Source: Terrihabitans soli (lineage in GTDB: Bacteria; Pseudomonadota; Alphaproteobacteria; Rhizobiales; Methylopilaceae). Taken from it: a stretch of DNA of 64,000 nt. The DNA lies in NCBI RefSeq assembly GCF_014191545.1, contig NZ_AP023361.1:124001-188000 (forward strand), given 5' to 3'. The notes below the pieces were generated by a model. The model was not told the origin of the DNA and did not search any database. It saw nothing but the letters and a program-made list of their open reading frames with translations. Numbering within the stretch: the first letter of the stretch is position 1; every line of letters begins with the position of its first letter. Made by a program: the position numbers and the translations under genes. Positions 42,956 through 51,604 of the stretch are shown one piece after another.

Positions 42956-43365
42956 CAGAGCGCCCCCAGGAAAATGACGAGCCAGAGCAGAACCGTCAGC
43001 ACGACGGAGCCGACAAGCGTGCCCTGCGCCCACAGGAACCGGCTGGCGCGGTCGAGGCCCGTGCCCGTATCCCAGACGATGTGGCGGATGCCGCCGATGG
43101 CGTGATGGATCAGCGACCAGGACAGGCCGACAAGAACCAGAATGCCGAGCCAGGAGCCGGCGCAGGCGGCGAGGAGATTATAGGCATCGCGGCCGGAAGC
43201 CACCGCGCCGAGATAAAGGACAAGTCCCGGGACCGCGAAATAGGCGATGCAGCCCGTCGCGCGATGCAGGATCGACATCACCATGGTCCAGGTGAAGCGA
43301 TAAATCTGAAGGTGCGGCGACAACGGTCGCTCGGGCAGGCGTCCGGAGTGACGGGCTTCGGCCAT
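42955..43365 (-). CDS. sdhC: Succinate dehydrogenase cytochrome b556 subunit
   Basis: 136 residues, three membrane helices. RPLSPHLQIYRFTWTMVMSI and HRATGC are the quinone-site motifs, and the heme ligand is expected in WSLIHHAIGGIRHIVWD. First of the sdh genes; the citE-like gene is 102 bases upstream in the same direction. Confidence 0.97.
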   Translation of the reverse strand: MAEARHSGRLPERPLSPHLQIYRFTWTMVMSILHRATGCIAYFAVPGLVLYLGAVASGRDAYNLLAACAGSWLGILVLVGLSWSLIHHAIGGIRHIVWDTGTGLDRASRFLWAQGTLVGSVVLTVLLWLVIFLGAL

Positions 43366-43467
43366 TTGGGGCGATTTCCGATCGTTCTAAGTTTCGTAGC
43401 GCAGGGGATTCTCCGGCGCAACGCAACCCAGCTATGCGGAAATGGTTTTTCTGCTCGATTTATCCAA

Positions 43468-44352
43468 TTAGCTGCGTGCGACGATCGTCTCGTGCAGTTT
43501 CAGCGTGCGCGTGGCGATCTTGGCGTGCAGCCGCTCGACCATGCGGCCCTGGATGGCAATAACGCCCTTTTGAGCGTTCTCGGGCTTGGCAAAAGCGGCG
43601 ATGATCTCGCGCGCTTCATCGACCTCGGCTTTGCTCGGCGCATAGAGCCGGTTGGCGGCTTCGATCTGGCTTGGATGGATGATGGTCTTGCCGTCCATCC
43701 CGAGCGCACGTCCCTGTGCACATTCGGCCTCGAAGCCCTTCACATCGGCGAAGTCGTTGTAGACGCCGTCGAGAATGAACAGTTTTTCGGTGCGCGCGGC
43801 GAGGACCGCCATGGACAGCCAGGGCAGGACGGGCGTGCGATCGCCGCCGCCCTTCACCGCCGTCTCGCGGATGATGTCGTTGGTGCCGAGCAGAAGGCCC
43901 TTCAGCCGGTGCCCTTCGGGCGTGCGCACGGAAGCGGCGATTTCCGCAATGTCCTGAAGGCCGCGCGCGGTCTCGACCATGGCCCAGAGTGCGATGCCTT
44001 GAGTTTCGGGGCGGCCGCGCAGATGGCGTTCGGCGGCAAAAATCTCGGCCGTCGATTCGACCTTGGACAGCAGGACGGCATTGGGCTTGGCTTTGACGGC
44101 CGCCGTCATGTCGTCTTCGAAGAATTCGGTGCGGGCGGCGTTGACCCGCATGACGATTTCCCGATGGCCGTAGCCGCCGGCCCGGATGGTCTCGACCACC
44201 TGTTCGCGCGCTTTGGGTTTGACCTCGTCGAAGACCGAATCTTCGAGATCGAAGATGATGGTATCGACCGGCAGACCTTTGGCCTTTTCCTGGGCGCGGG
44301 TGTTGGAGCCGGGGATGTAGAGGGCGCTGCGGCGCGGACGGATATCTTCCAT
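43468..44352 (-). CDS. HpcH/HpaI (CitE-like) CoA ester lyase
   Basis: 294 residues. TIM-barrel CitE family with RSALYIPGSNTRAQEKA, metal-binding IFDLEDSV, catalytic MVETARGLQDI and GMDGKTIIHPSQIEAAN. Related enzymes split malyl-, citramalyl- or citryl-CoA or hydrolyse malyl-CoA; the substrate cannot be decided here, although location before sdhC suggests C4-dicarboxylate metabolism. Same orientation as the sdh genes. It is divergent from the carbonic anhydrase gene. Confidence 0.9.
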   Translation of the reverse strand: MEDIRPRRSALYIPGSNTRAQEKAKGLPVDTIIFDLEDSVFDEVKPKAREQVVETIRAGGYGHREIVMRVNAARTEFFEDDMTAAVKAKPNAVLLSKVESTAEIFAAERHLRGRPETQGIALWAMVETARGLQDIAEIAASVRTPEGHRLKGLLLGTNDIIRETAVKGGGDRTPVLPWLSMAVLAARTEKLFILDGVYNDFADVKGFEAECAQGRALGMDGKTIIHPSQIEAANRLYAPSKAEVDEAREIIAAFAKPENAQKGVIAIQGRMVERLHAKIATRTLKLHETIVARS

Positions 44353-44492
44353 GGGAGGAGAGACCTAGCCTGTTCGCGCCGGGGCGGACAAGCTCGCATT
44401 TGGCACGGGGCTCGCAGGATATCCCCCGACGGGACGCAGGGTCTGGACCGGACCGCCCGGCTTGGCTACCAAGCCGGTCAGGAGTCTTTTGC

Positions 44493-45128
44493 ATGTTCCC
44501 CAAAAATCTGGCCGACGGCTATCGCCTGTGGCGCGACGAAAAACTGCCTCAAGAAAAGGGCCGTTTGGCCCAGCTCGCCGCTCTCGGCCAGGCGCCGCAG
44601 GCGCTGATCATCGGCTGCTGCGACAGCCGCGTCTCGCCCGAGACGATCTTTTCGTCGGGCCCGGGTGAGCTGTTCGTCCTGCGCAACGTGGCCAACGTCG
44701 TTCCGCCCTTCAGGCCCGACGGCAAACATCACGGCACCTCGGCGGCCATCGAATTTGCCGTGGCAGGGTTGGCCGTACCGCATATCGTCGTGATGGGGCA
44801 TTCGCAGTGCGGCGGCATCCGCGCCCATCTCAACGCCAATACCGACACCGCCGGCGATTTCATCGGCCCGTGGATGAGCCTCATCAGCGGCGCCAAGGAA
44901 GATGCGCTGGCGCGCAATCCCAATCTGAAGGGCAAGGCGCTGGAGACCGCGGTCGAAGAGGCGGCGATCCGTCTGTCGATCAAGAATCTGCGCACCTTCC
45001 CGGAAATTGAGAGCCGCGAGAAAGACGGCATTCTCACGATCTCCGGCGCTCATCTGAACATTTCGAACGGCGATCTGCGCGTCCTCGACGATGCGACCGG
45101 CGAGTTCGTCTCTCCGGCGGCGGCGTAA
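44493..45128 (+). CDS. Beta-class carbonic anhydrase
   Basis: 211 residues. Zinc ligands Cys42 and Asp44 (GCCDSRVSPE), His103 and Cys106 (MGHSQCGG) are complete. Start ATG 44493 follows AGGAG at 44480-44484. Interconverts CO2 and bicarbonate in the cytosol, supplying carboxylases. The 140 bases upstream are shared with the divergent CitE-like gene. A strong terminator follows six bases after the stop. Confidence 0.95.
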   Translation: MFPKNLADGYRLWRDEKLPQEKGRLAQLAALGQAPQALIIGCCDSRVSPETIFSSGPGELFVLRNVANVVPPFRPDGKHHGTSAAIEFAVAGLAVPHIVVMGHSQCGGIRAHLNANTDTAGDFIGPWMSLISGAKEDALARNPNLKGKALETAVEEAAIRLSIKNLRTFPEIESREKDGILTISGAHLNISNGDLRVLDDATGEFVSPAAA

Positions 45129-45134
45129 CAAAAG

Positions 45135-45162
45135 AAAACGGGCGCTCATCGCGCCCGTTTTT
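45135..45162 (+). terminator. Terminator of the carbonic anhydrase gene
   Basis: AAAACGGGCGC (45135-45145) and GCGCCCGTTTT (45151-45161) form a perfect 11-bp stem with a 5-base loop and a T run. Confidence 0.93.
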
Positions 45163-45172
45163 CGGAGTACGT

Positions 45173-45310
45173 GTCCCGGACAAGCGACGCGCAGCGGAGC
45201 GCCGATCCGGGACCCAGGATTAGAGCGCGAAGCGCATAGTGAGCGGCTTTGCCGCTCTTATGTCTGGACCCCGGACCTCGCGACCGGGCTTTGCCCGGCG
45301 CGGTCCGGGG
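45173..45310 (+). repeat. Mosaic palindromic intergenic repeat
   Basis: Outer and inner inverted repeats: GTCCCGGA (45173-45180) with TCCGGGAC (45206-45213), GAGCGGC/GCCGCTC (45241-45257), CCCCGGACC (45269-45277) with GGTCCGGGG (45302-45310), and CCGGGC/GCCCGG (45284-45298). The text GTCCCGGA...TCCGGGAC is typical of a dispersed repeat of Bradyrhizobium-like genomes. No coding potential. Confidence 0.75.
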
Positions 45311-45317
45311 AACGTAA

Positions 45318-46346
45318 TTACGCCGCCTTCTTTTTCAGATAGCCGCGATTGATCAGGCTCTCGGCGATCTGAACGGCGTTCAGCGCCGCACCCTTGCGCA
45401 GATTGTCGGAGACGATCCACATCGACAGGCCGTTCTCGACCGTGAAGTCTTCGCGGATGCGCGAGATGAAGGTCGCATCATCGCCCGTCGCTTCATAGGG
45501 CGTAATGTAGCCGCCCGGCTCGCGCTTATCGATGACAAGGCAGCCCGGCGCTTCGCGCAGGATATCGCGCGCCTCGTCCGCGGAGATCGGCTTCTCGAAC
45601 TCGATGTTCACCGCTTCCGAATGGCTGACGAAGACCGGCACGCGCACGGCGGTGCAGGTGAGCTTGATCTTCGGATCGAGGATCTTCTTGGTCTCGACCA
45701 TCACCTTCCATTCTTCCTTGGTGTAGCCGTCGTCCATGAAGACGTCGATGTGCGGAATGACGTTGAAGGCGATGCGCTTGGCGAACTTTTTGGGTTCCGG
45801 CTCATCGTTGACGAAAATGCCCTTCGTCTGGTTCCACAATTCGTCCATCGCGTCCTTACCGGCGCCCGAGACGGACTGATAGGTCGCAACGACGACGCGC
45901 TTGATGGTCGCCGCGTCATGCAGCGGCTTCAGCGCGACGACGAGCTGCGCCGTCGAGCAGTTCGGATTGGCGATGATGCCCTTTTTCGTGTAGCCGGAAA
46001 TCGCGTCGGCATTCACTTCCGGAACGATCAGCGGAACGTCCGCGTCATAGCGCCAGGCCGAGGAGTTATCGATGACGATCGCGCCCTGGGCGGCGATCTT
46101 CGGCGACCATTCCTTGGAGATCTCGCCGCCGGCCGACATCAGGCAGATATCGGTGTTGGAGAAATCGAAGCTGTCGAGCGTTTTGCATTTGAGCGTTTTG
46201 TCGCCGAACGACACTTCCGTGCCCTGCGACCGGCGCGAGGCGAGGGGGACCAGCTCGTCGACCGGGAATTCCCGTTCGGCGAGGATGTTCAGCATTTCGC
46301 GGCCCACATTGCCCGTGGCGCCGACGACGGCGATCCGATAGCCCAT
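45318..46346 (-). CDS. asd: Aspartate-semialdehyde dehydrogenase
   Basis: 342 residues, NADPH-dependent reduction of aspartyl phosphate, leading to lysine, threonine and methionine. NADP-binding GATGNVGREMLNIL, active Cys130 in NPNCSTAQ and downstream SVSGAGK are present. ATG 46346 is chosen for GGAG six bases upstream. Near leuB, as usual in rhizobia. Confidence 0.97.
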   Translation of the reverse strand: MGYRIAVVGATGNVGREMLNILAEREFPVDELVPLASRRSQGTEVSFGDKTLKCKTLDSFDFSNTDICLMSAGGEISKEWSPKIAAQGAIVIDNSSAWRYDADVPLIVPEVNADAISGYTKKGIIANPNCSTAQLVVALKPLHDAATIKRVVVATYQSVSGAGKDAMDELWNQTKGIFVNDEPEPKKFAKRIAFNVIPHIDVFMDDGYTKEEWKVMVETKKILDPKIKLTCTAVRVPVFVSHSEAVNIEFEKPISADEARDILREAPGCLVIDKREPGGYITPYEATGDDATFISRIREDFTVENGLSMWIVSDNLRKGAALNAVQIAESLINRGYLKKKAA

Positions 46347-46566
46347 AATCTGCTCCAAAATGCCTGGTTCGGCTGAAGGACCCGGCCTTAAGGGGCTCGG
46401 GTCTCATTTGGCGGCCGGCTCACTATCTGGGAGCCCTGCCGCGGCCTTCCAATACGACAAATTCCTGAAAACGCAATTCACGAACCCTGTTGCCGATTTG
46501 AGCTTGGGGAACCTTGCCGCCCGGGGTACATTGATGGGTAAGAGATTCTCCATCTGGAGTGTGCAC

Positions 46567-46875
46567 ATGCGCGTTCTGTCTGCTGCCGTTCTGACGGCCC
46601 TCGCACTGGCTACGGCCCTCCCGGCCGCCGCCCAGGAAGATCCGAATCTTCCGGGGGTGCGCGTCACCATCCAGCCGCGCTCCTATCTGGATCCGGGCAC
46701 CAAGGTCCGCCCCCATACGGCGCGCGACTATGCCAAGTCCAACCTGACCGGAAACACGTTCCAGTCGTCGAATTATAGCGGCGTCATCGGCTTCGAGCGC
46801 TTTCCGCTCCACGACACGCTGGACCTGCCCTATAGCAGCGCCCGCTATGTGCTGCGCGCGCCGGATCGGGAATGA
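46567..46875 (+). CDS. Small exported protein of unknown function
   Basis: 102 residues. Signal peptide about 1-22 (RVLSAAVLTALALATALPAA with the AQ cleavage site). The mature part has RSYLDPGTKVRPHTARDYA and no cysteine. Similar small exported proteins with an RSxLDxG patch occur in other Hyphomicrobiales, with no known function. ATG 46567; the longer open frame upstream is not conserved. Followed by a strong terminator. Confidence 0.75.
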   Translation: MRVLSAAVLTALALATALPAAAQEDPNLPGVRVTIQPRSYLDPGTKVRPHTARDYAKSNLTGNTFQSSNYSGVIGFERFPLHDTLDLPYSSARYVLRAPDRE

Positions 46876-46901
46876 TCAGCTAAGAGCCTGAATTCAAAAA
46901 T

Positions 46902-46928
46902 AAAAACCCGCCGGAAGGCGGGTTTTTT
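46902..46928. terminator. Bidirectional terminator before leuB
   Basis: AAAAACCCGCC (46902-46912) and GGCGGGTTTTT (46917-46927) form an 11-bp stem with a GGAA loop and T6. It separates the small exported-protein gene from the 3' end of leuB. Confidence 0.93.
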
Positions 46929-46954
46929 GTTGGCTTTTAGGGTACAGCGCGGCG

Positions 46955-48061
46955 TCAGCCCATTTCCTTCTGCAGAGCGGCCAGCACGGCATTGCCCATT
47001 TCCGAGGTGCCGATGGTCTTCTCGCCCAAGGCCGCGATATCGCGGGTGCGCAGGCCCTGATCCAGCACGCGGGAGATGGCGCGGTCGACGGCGTCGGCGA
47101 TATCGCCGAGGCCCAGCGAATAGCGCAGCGCCATGCCGAAGCTGGCGATTTCGGCGATCGGATTGGCGAGGCCCTTGCCGGCAATGTCCGGGGCCGAGCC
47201 ATGGACCGGCTCATACATGGCGGCGCGCTTGCCGTTCTTCTCGGCGCCCAGCGAGGCCGAGGGCAGCATGCCGAGCGAGCCGGTCAGCATGGAGGCGGCG
47301 TCCGACAGGATGTCGCCGAAGAGATTGTCCGTCACCAGCACGTCGAACTGTTTGGGGTTCCGGACGAGCTGCATGGCGCAGTTGTCGGCGAGGATGTGCT
47401 CGAGGCCGACATCCGAATATTCCTCGGCATGAACCTTGGTCACGACCTGCTTCCAGAGCACGCCCGACTTCATGACGTTATTCTTCTCGGCCGAGTGGAC
47501 GATGTTCTTGCGCAGGCGCGCGAGTTCGAAAGCGACACGGGCGATGCGGGCGATCTCGTTGGTCGTATAGACCTGGGTGTCGATGGCGCGCTGCTGGCCG
47601 TCCGGCAGCTCCTCGATGATCTTCGGCTCGCCGAAATAGACGCCGCCCGTCAGCTCGCGGACGATCAGGATGTCGAGGCCCTCGACGATCTCGCGCTTCA
47701 GCGACGAGCTGTCCGCCAGCGCCGGATAGCACAACGCCGGGCGGAGATTGGCGAACAGATCCAGATCCTTGCGCAGGCGCAGGAGGCCCGCTTCCGGACG
47801 CTTGTCATAAGGAACCTTGTCCCATTTCGGGCCGCCGACGGCGCCGAACATGATGGCGTCGGCCTGATGGGCCTTCTTCATGGCGCCTTCGGAGATGCTT
47901 TCGCCGTGATCGTCGAAAGCCGCGCCGCCGACGAGGTCCTCTTCAATGGCGAAGCTGGCGACGCCCTTGGATTCGAGCCAGGCGATGATCTTTTTGACTT
48001 CTTCCATCACTTCGACGCCGATGCCGTCGCCGGGCAGAAGAAGCAGCTTATGAGTAGCCAT
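46955..48061 (-). CDS. leuB: 3-isopropylmalate dehydrogenase
   Basis: 368 residues. NAD-dependent oxidative decarboxylation in leucine synthesis. [32 protein letters not shown] and [20 protein letters not shown] are diagnostic motifs. Leu genes leuB, leuD and leuC occur separately within 7.6 kb, all leftward. Confidence 0.98.
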   Translation of the reverse strand: MATHKLLLLPGDGIGVEVMEEVKKIIAWLESKGVASFAIEEDLVGGAAFDDHGESISEGAMKKAHQADAIMFGAVGGPKWDKVPYDKRPEAGLLRLRKDLDLFANLRPALCYPALADSSSLKREIVEGLDILIVRELTGGVYFGEPKIIEELPDGQQRAIDTQVYTTNEIARIARVAFELARLRKNIVHSAEKNNVMKSGVLWKQVVTKVHAEEYSDVGLEHILADNCAMQLVRNPKQFDVLVTDNLFGDILSDAASMLTGSLGMLPSASLGAEKNGKRAAMYEPVHGSAPDIAGKGLANPIAEIASFGMALRYSLGLGDIADAVDRAISRVLDQGLRTRDIAALGEKTIGTSEMGNAVLAALQKEMG

Positions 48062-48156
48062 GGGCTCGTTTCCTAGGGGAATTCAAAGAGAAGGGAAAAG
48101 CGCCATCCCCGTAGAACACGGGGGAGGGCATTTCAAGCCGATGAGGTTGCGGCGAT

Positions 48157-48543
48157 TTAGGCCTGCTTCTTGGCCGTGAGTTCGATCTCGACCTTCATTT
48201 CGGCCCGGTAGAGGCCCGAAACGATATAGATGCCCGCGGCCGGTCGGATATCGCCGAGGAACTCGCCGCAGACGCCGAACACGGCTTCCGCATCCTCGCG
48301 GCTCGTCACGAAATACTGGACGCGGACGGCGTCCTTCAGGCTCGATCCGGCTTCGCCCAGCGCCTTGTTGATCGTCGCAAAGCAATTGCGGGTCTGGTCG
48401 ATGACGTTGTCCGGCATCTGCTTGGTTACCGGGTCATAGCCCGTCGTGCCCGCCACGAAGACCCAGTCGCCCTGAACGACGGCGCGGGAATAGCCCGCAA
48501 TCTTTTCAAAATCCGAACCGGAAGAGATAAGGCGGCGGGTCAT
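48157..48543 (-). CDS. RidA family protein
   Basis: 128 residues, Rid/YjgF fold. AVVQGDWVFVAGTTGYDP and the C-terminal VSGLYRAEMKVEIELTA are family motifs. RidA proteins hydrolyse reactive enamine/imine intermediates. The conserved substrate Arg of classical RidA would be in the region before the C-terminus, and I cannot confirm it. The start is ATG 48543; the longer open frame upstream is not conserved. Divergent from the acetyltransferase gene. Confidence 0.9.
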   Translation of the reverse strand: MTRRLISSGSDFEKIAGYSRAVVQGDWVFVAGTTGYDPVTKQMPDNVIDQTRNCFATINKALGEAGSSLKDAVRVQYFVTSREDAEAVFGVCGEFLGDIRPAAGIYIVSGLYRAEMKVEIELTAKKQA

Positions 48544-48642
48544 GAGGTGCTCGCAACAGATGGTGGGGCGGCGAGTGTTCGCGCCAAACCGGGCAGTGTG
48601 CAAGCCCTGTTCGCGGCGCATGCTCTTTGCTAGTCCGGAGAG

Positions 48643-49218
48643 ATGTCCGGCCTTCCCCCCTCCATAACCCTCACCGGTATGATCGTCCGGCTCGAGCCGC
48701 TGACGGCGGCGCATGAGAGCGAGATTGCGGAAGCGGCAAAGGACCCGGCGATCTGGAAGCACACGGCGTTCGCCAGAACCGCGCATGATTATGTGGCCTC
48801 GGCGTTGAAAGCTCAGGCCGAAGGCGAGCAGGTGCCCTTTGTCGTGCGGCGTCTATCGGACGGCAAGGTCTGCGGCATGTCGCGCCTGTTCGAAATCGAT
48901 GCGCACCACAGGCGGTGTGAGATCGGCTACACCTGGTACATACCGGAAGAATGGGGAACCAAGGTCAATCCGGAAGCGAAGCTTCTTCTGATGACGCATT
49001 GCTTCGAGGTCTGGGGCGCGCGCCGCGTTCAGTTCAAGACCGATCATGAAAATCTCAGAAGCCAGGCTGCCATCGCCAAACTCGGCGCGGTGAAGGAAGG
49101 GGTGCTGCGCGCCCACATGATCCGCCCCGACGGCACGCAGCGCCATTCGGTGATTTACTCGGTGACAAACGAGGAATGGCCGAAGGTGAAGGCGGGGCTA
49201 GAGGCGCGGCTCGACTGA
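48643..49218 (+). CDS. GNAT family N-acetyltransferase
   Basis: 191 residues. TLTGMIVRLEPLTAAHESEI is a RimJ/RimL-type opening, IGYTWYIPEEWGTKVNPEAK holds the acetyl-CoA region and FKTDHENLRSQAAIAKLGA the C-terminal motif. Start ATG at 48643 has GGAG very close; a later ATG at 48679 is the alternative. Substrate unknown; similar proteins acetylate protein N-termini or antibiotics. Confidence 0.85.
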   Translation: MSGLPPSITLTGMIVRLEPLTAAHESEIAEAAKDPAIWKHTAFARTAHDYVASALKAQAEGEQVPFVVRRLSDGKVCGMSRLFEIDAHHRRCEIGYTWYIPEEWGTKVNPEAKLLLMTHCFEVWGARRVQFKTDHENLRSQAAIAKLGAVKEGVLRAHMIRPDGTQRHSVIYSVTNEEWPKVKAGLEARLD

Positions 49219-49250
49219 TCTACTCCATCCCGGACCGAAGGAGGCTCGAA

Positions 49251-49454
49251 TTGAACTGGAACTATCAGATCCGCCAGATTCACCGCTGGATTTCGATCAT
49301 CTTCACGCTCGGTGTCATCGCCAATATCGCCGTCATGACGATGATGCAGGAGCCGCCCTTGTGGGTCGGGCTGCTCGCGCTCATTCCCCTGATCGCTCTT
49401 TTGATCACCGGGCTTTATCTCTTCGCGCTGCCTTATGTCAGGCGCCGCAGCTAG
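49251..49454 (+). CDS. 67-residue two-helix membrane protein with TTG start
   Basis: A TTG at 49251 preceded by AAGGAGG (49238-49244) gives LNWNYQIRQIHRWISIIFTL as the N-terminus. Two hydrophobic helices follow (about 14-32 and 42-62, LLALIPLIALLITGLYLFAL) with a short connection, ending RRRS. Unrecognised family. It lies 32 bases after the acetyltransferase stop in the same direction, so probably cotranscribed. The strong Shine-Dalgarno supports this start over the longer open frame from 49176. Confidence 0.7.
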   Translation: MNWNYQIRQIHRWISIIFTLGVIANIAVMTMMQEPPLWVGLLALIPLIALLITGLYLFALPYVRRRS

Positions 49455-49494
49455 AGACCGCTGCCATCTTATCGTGAGCCGATGAAAGCGCGCT

Positions 49495-50160
49495 TCATAC
49501 TGAGGCCTTTTGAAGCGCAAGCTTTCCGCCTTCGTCGGTCACGGAGCGTAGCGACCGGTAATCGTCGGCGACGGCATGTGCGGTCTTCATCGCATGCGGA
49601 TGCGTTGCGGTTATAACCAGAACTTCTGCGCCCGCGCGCTCGGCTGCAAGAATGCCGGCTTCCGCATCCTCAAAAACGAGACAGTCTTTCGCCGGACATC
49701 CCAGCCGTTCCGCTGCGAGGAGATATCCGTCCGGGTGCGGCTTGCCGCGCGCAACGTCCTCCGCCGTGATCAGAACATCCGCCAAAGGCAGGCCGGCCGC
49801 GGCAAGGCGCCGTTCCGCAAGCGCAATGGGCGCGGACGTCACGATGGCCCAGCGGGTGTGCGGCAGCGAGGATAAAAACTCCGCCGCGCCCGCGATCGGC
49901 ACAACGCCGTCAATATCGGCGATCTCGCCGCGCGTAATGTCTGCGGCCTCCGCCACGGCATCGAGATCGGGCCGCACGGCGCGCACCGTGTCTTCGGCGC
50001 GGCGCCCGTGAATGGTTTTGAGAAAGGGCTCGACCTCGATTCCATGACGGACGGCCCATGCGGTCCACACGCGCTCGGACGCTGCGATCGACGTCAGAAG
50101 CGTGCCGTCGATGTCGAAGATAAAGGCGGCGAACGCGCGCCCGCCGAACAGGTTTTGCAT
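49495..50160 (-). CDS. HAD superfamily sugar-phosphatase-like hydrolase
   Basis: 221 residues. Catalytic DIDGTLL near residue 16, TSAP (motif II), Lys in RGKPHPDG (motif III) and FEDAEAG (motif IV) are complete. The cap helices lie between. Similar proteins dephosphorylate sugar phosphates such as 2-deoxyglucose 6-phosphate or glycerol phosphates; specificity unknown. It lies 12 bases downstream of the molybdopterin enzyme gene. Confidence 0.9.
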   Translation of the reverse strand: MQNLFGGRAFAAFIFDIDGTLLTSIAASERVWTAWAVRHGIEVEPFLKTIHGRRAEDTVRAVRPDLDAVAEAADITRGEIADIDGVVPIAGAAEFLSSLPHTRWAIVTSAPIALAERRLAAAGLPLADVLITAEDVARGKPHPDGYLLAAERLGCPAKDCLVFEDAEAGILAAERAGAEVLVITATHPHAMKTAHAVADDYRSLRSVTDEGGKLALQKASV

Positions 50161-50171
50161 CAGGCCTTATA

Positions 50172-50942
50172 TCAAAGCCCGCTGAACCAGTTATAGCCCT
50201 GGTTTTCCCAATAGCCGCCCTGGAAGCGGTCGGTCACTTCGATGGCCGTGATGTGCTTGGGATTCTTGAAGCCAAGCTTGGTCGGCATGCGCAGCTTCAT
50301 CGGGAAGCCGTAAATGCGCGGCAAAATCTCATTGTCGAAGGCAAAAGAGAGTTGCGTCTGCGGATGCAGGGCGGTCGGCATGTCGATCGAGGTGAAATAG
50401 CCGTCGGCGCAGCGCAGCGTCACATAGGGCGCTTTGAGATCGGCGCCGATACGCTGCAGGAAATCGGAGAAGCGTGCGCCGGTCCATGAGCCGATGGCGC
50501 TCCAGCCTTCGACGCAGATATGGCGCGTGATCTGCGTTGTCTGCGGCAGCGCATAAAGCTGCTCGAGCGTCCACGGCCGCGTGTCCGCGATCTTGCCGGC
50601 AAGTTCGAGTTTATACGTCGCGGGATCGACCTCGGGCGCCTGATCCGCCGAATAGAATCCGTTGAACGGGAAGGGGCGCATCACCCAGGACGACGGATAT
50701 TCCGGCGCGAGCTTGTGCGGATTGAAAAGAGCGGCCTGAACGCGGTCGTTGAAGCGCGACATAGTTTCGAGCGCGCTTTCCGCCGATGAGCTGTCGACGA
50801 CATCGCAGCCGGTGAGGAAGGTCAACGTGCCAAGACCCGCGGCATGCTTCAGGAAGGCGCGGCGCGTCGTCAGATCCATCGGCTTTGCCGCGTCGCGGAT
50901 TACATCGCGCGCATCGACGAGAGGGCGGCGGGGACGGCGCAT
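50172..50942 (-). CDS. TAT-exported molybdopterin-dependent oxidoreductase
   Basis: 256 residues, sulfite-oxidase/YedY-like fold. Cys143 in HICVEGWSAIG is the molybdenum ligand, and FPMKLRMPTKLGFKN is a family motif. The N-terminus has TTRRAFLKHAAGLG, a twin-arginine motif, directly followed by LTGCD, a lipobox with Cys46, so it may be a TAT-exported lipoprotein. Its ATG overlaps the stop of a cytochrome b gene. It likely works in the periplasm with that b-type protein as electron partner; substrate is unknown. Confidence 0.88.
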   Translation of the reverse strand: MRRPRRPLVDARDVIRDAAKPMDLTTRRAFLKHAAGLGTLTFLTGCDVVDSSSAESALETMSRFNDRVQAALFNPHKLAPEYPSSWVMRPFPFNGFYSADQAPEVDPATYKLELAGKIADTRPWTLEQLYALPQTTQITRHICVEGWSAIGSWTGARFSDFLQRIGADLKAPYVTLRCADGYFTSIDMPTALHPQTQLSFAFDNEILPRIYGFPMKLRMPTKLGFKNPKHITAIEVTDRFQGGYWENQGYNWFSGL

Positions 50943-51538
50943 CAGCGGCCTCTGACCATGGCAAGAAGCGATTTCGGAACGAGCAGCGCCATGACGACAT
51001 GCACGGCAACGAAGCCGACGACGGTCGCCATCGCAAAGAAGTGCACGCGACGCGCGCCCTCATAGCCGCCCATCAGGCTTGCGATCTCCTGCATCTGCAC
51101 CGGCTTCCAGATGGCGATGCCGGACGCGATGAGAACGATCATCGCAAGGATCGCCACAATGTAGAAAATCTTCTGCACGGCATTGTACATGCTGAGATCG
51201 GCATGGCCGAGCTTGCCGCGGAAGAACGCGCCGATATCGGTGAGGATGGCGCGCGGCGTCACCGGAAAGAGCTTCATCCGGAAGCGGCCGGAGAAAATGC
51301 CGAAAGCGAGATAGATCAGAAGATTTCCGGCAAAGAGCCACATGGCGGCGAAGTGCCATTGCAGCGCGCCTGCAAGCCAGCCGCCGAGGGTGATCTCCGG
51401 GGGAAAGCGGAAGGGAAAAAACGGCGCGGCGTTATAGATGCGCCAGCCGCTCATCACCATCAGGAGGATGGCGAACGCGTTGATCCAGTGCGTCACGCGC
51501 ACGATCAGGGGGTGGATGAGGGGCGTCTTGCCAGCCAT
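50942..51538 (-). CDS. Cytochrome b/b561 domain protein
   Basis: 198 residues with four or five membrane helices. RVTHWINAFAILLMVMSGWR and GARRVHFFAMATVVGFVAVHVVM hold His residues suitable as heme ligands. This b-type cytochrome is commonly paired with molybdopterin oxidoreductases, transferring electrons to or from the quinone pool. Overlaps the enzyme gene by one base, which supports coupling. Confidence 0.85.
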   Translation of the reverse strand: MAGKTPLIHPLIVRVTHWINAFAILLMVMSGWRIYNAAPFFPFRFPPEITLGGWLAGALQWHFAAMWLFAGNLLIYLAFGIFSGRFRMKLFPVTPRAILTDIGAFFRGKLGHADLSMYNAVQKIFYIVAILAMIVLIASGIAIWKPVQMQEIASLMGGYEGARRVHFFAMATVVGFVAVHVVMALLVPKSLLAMVRGR

Positions 51539-51604
51539 GCGCCGAAGATACGCCAGATCGGGAGCGGCGGATGCCGCTCCCCCAACACATTTTCGGGAGG
51601 CGAT

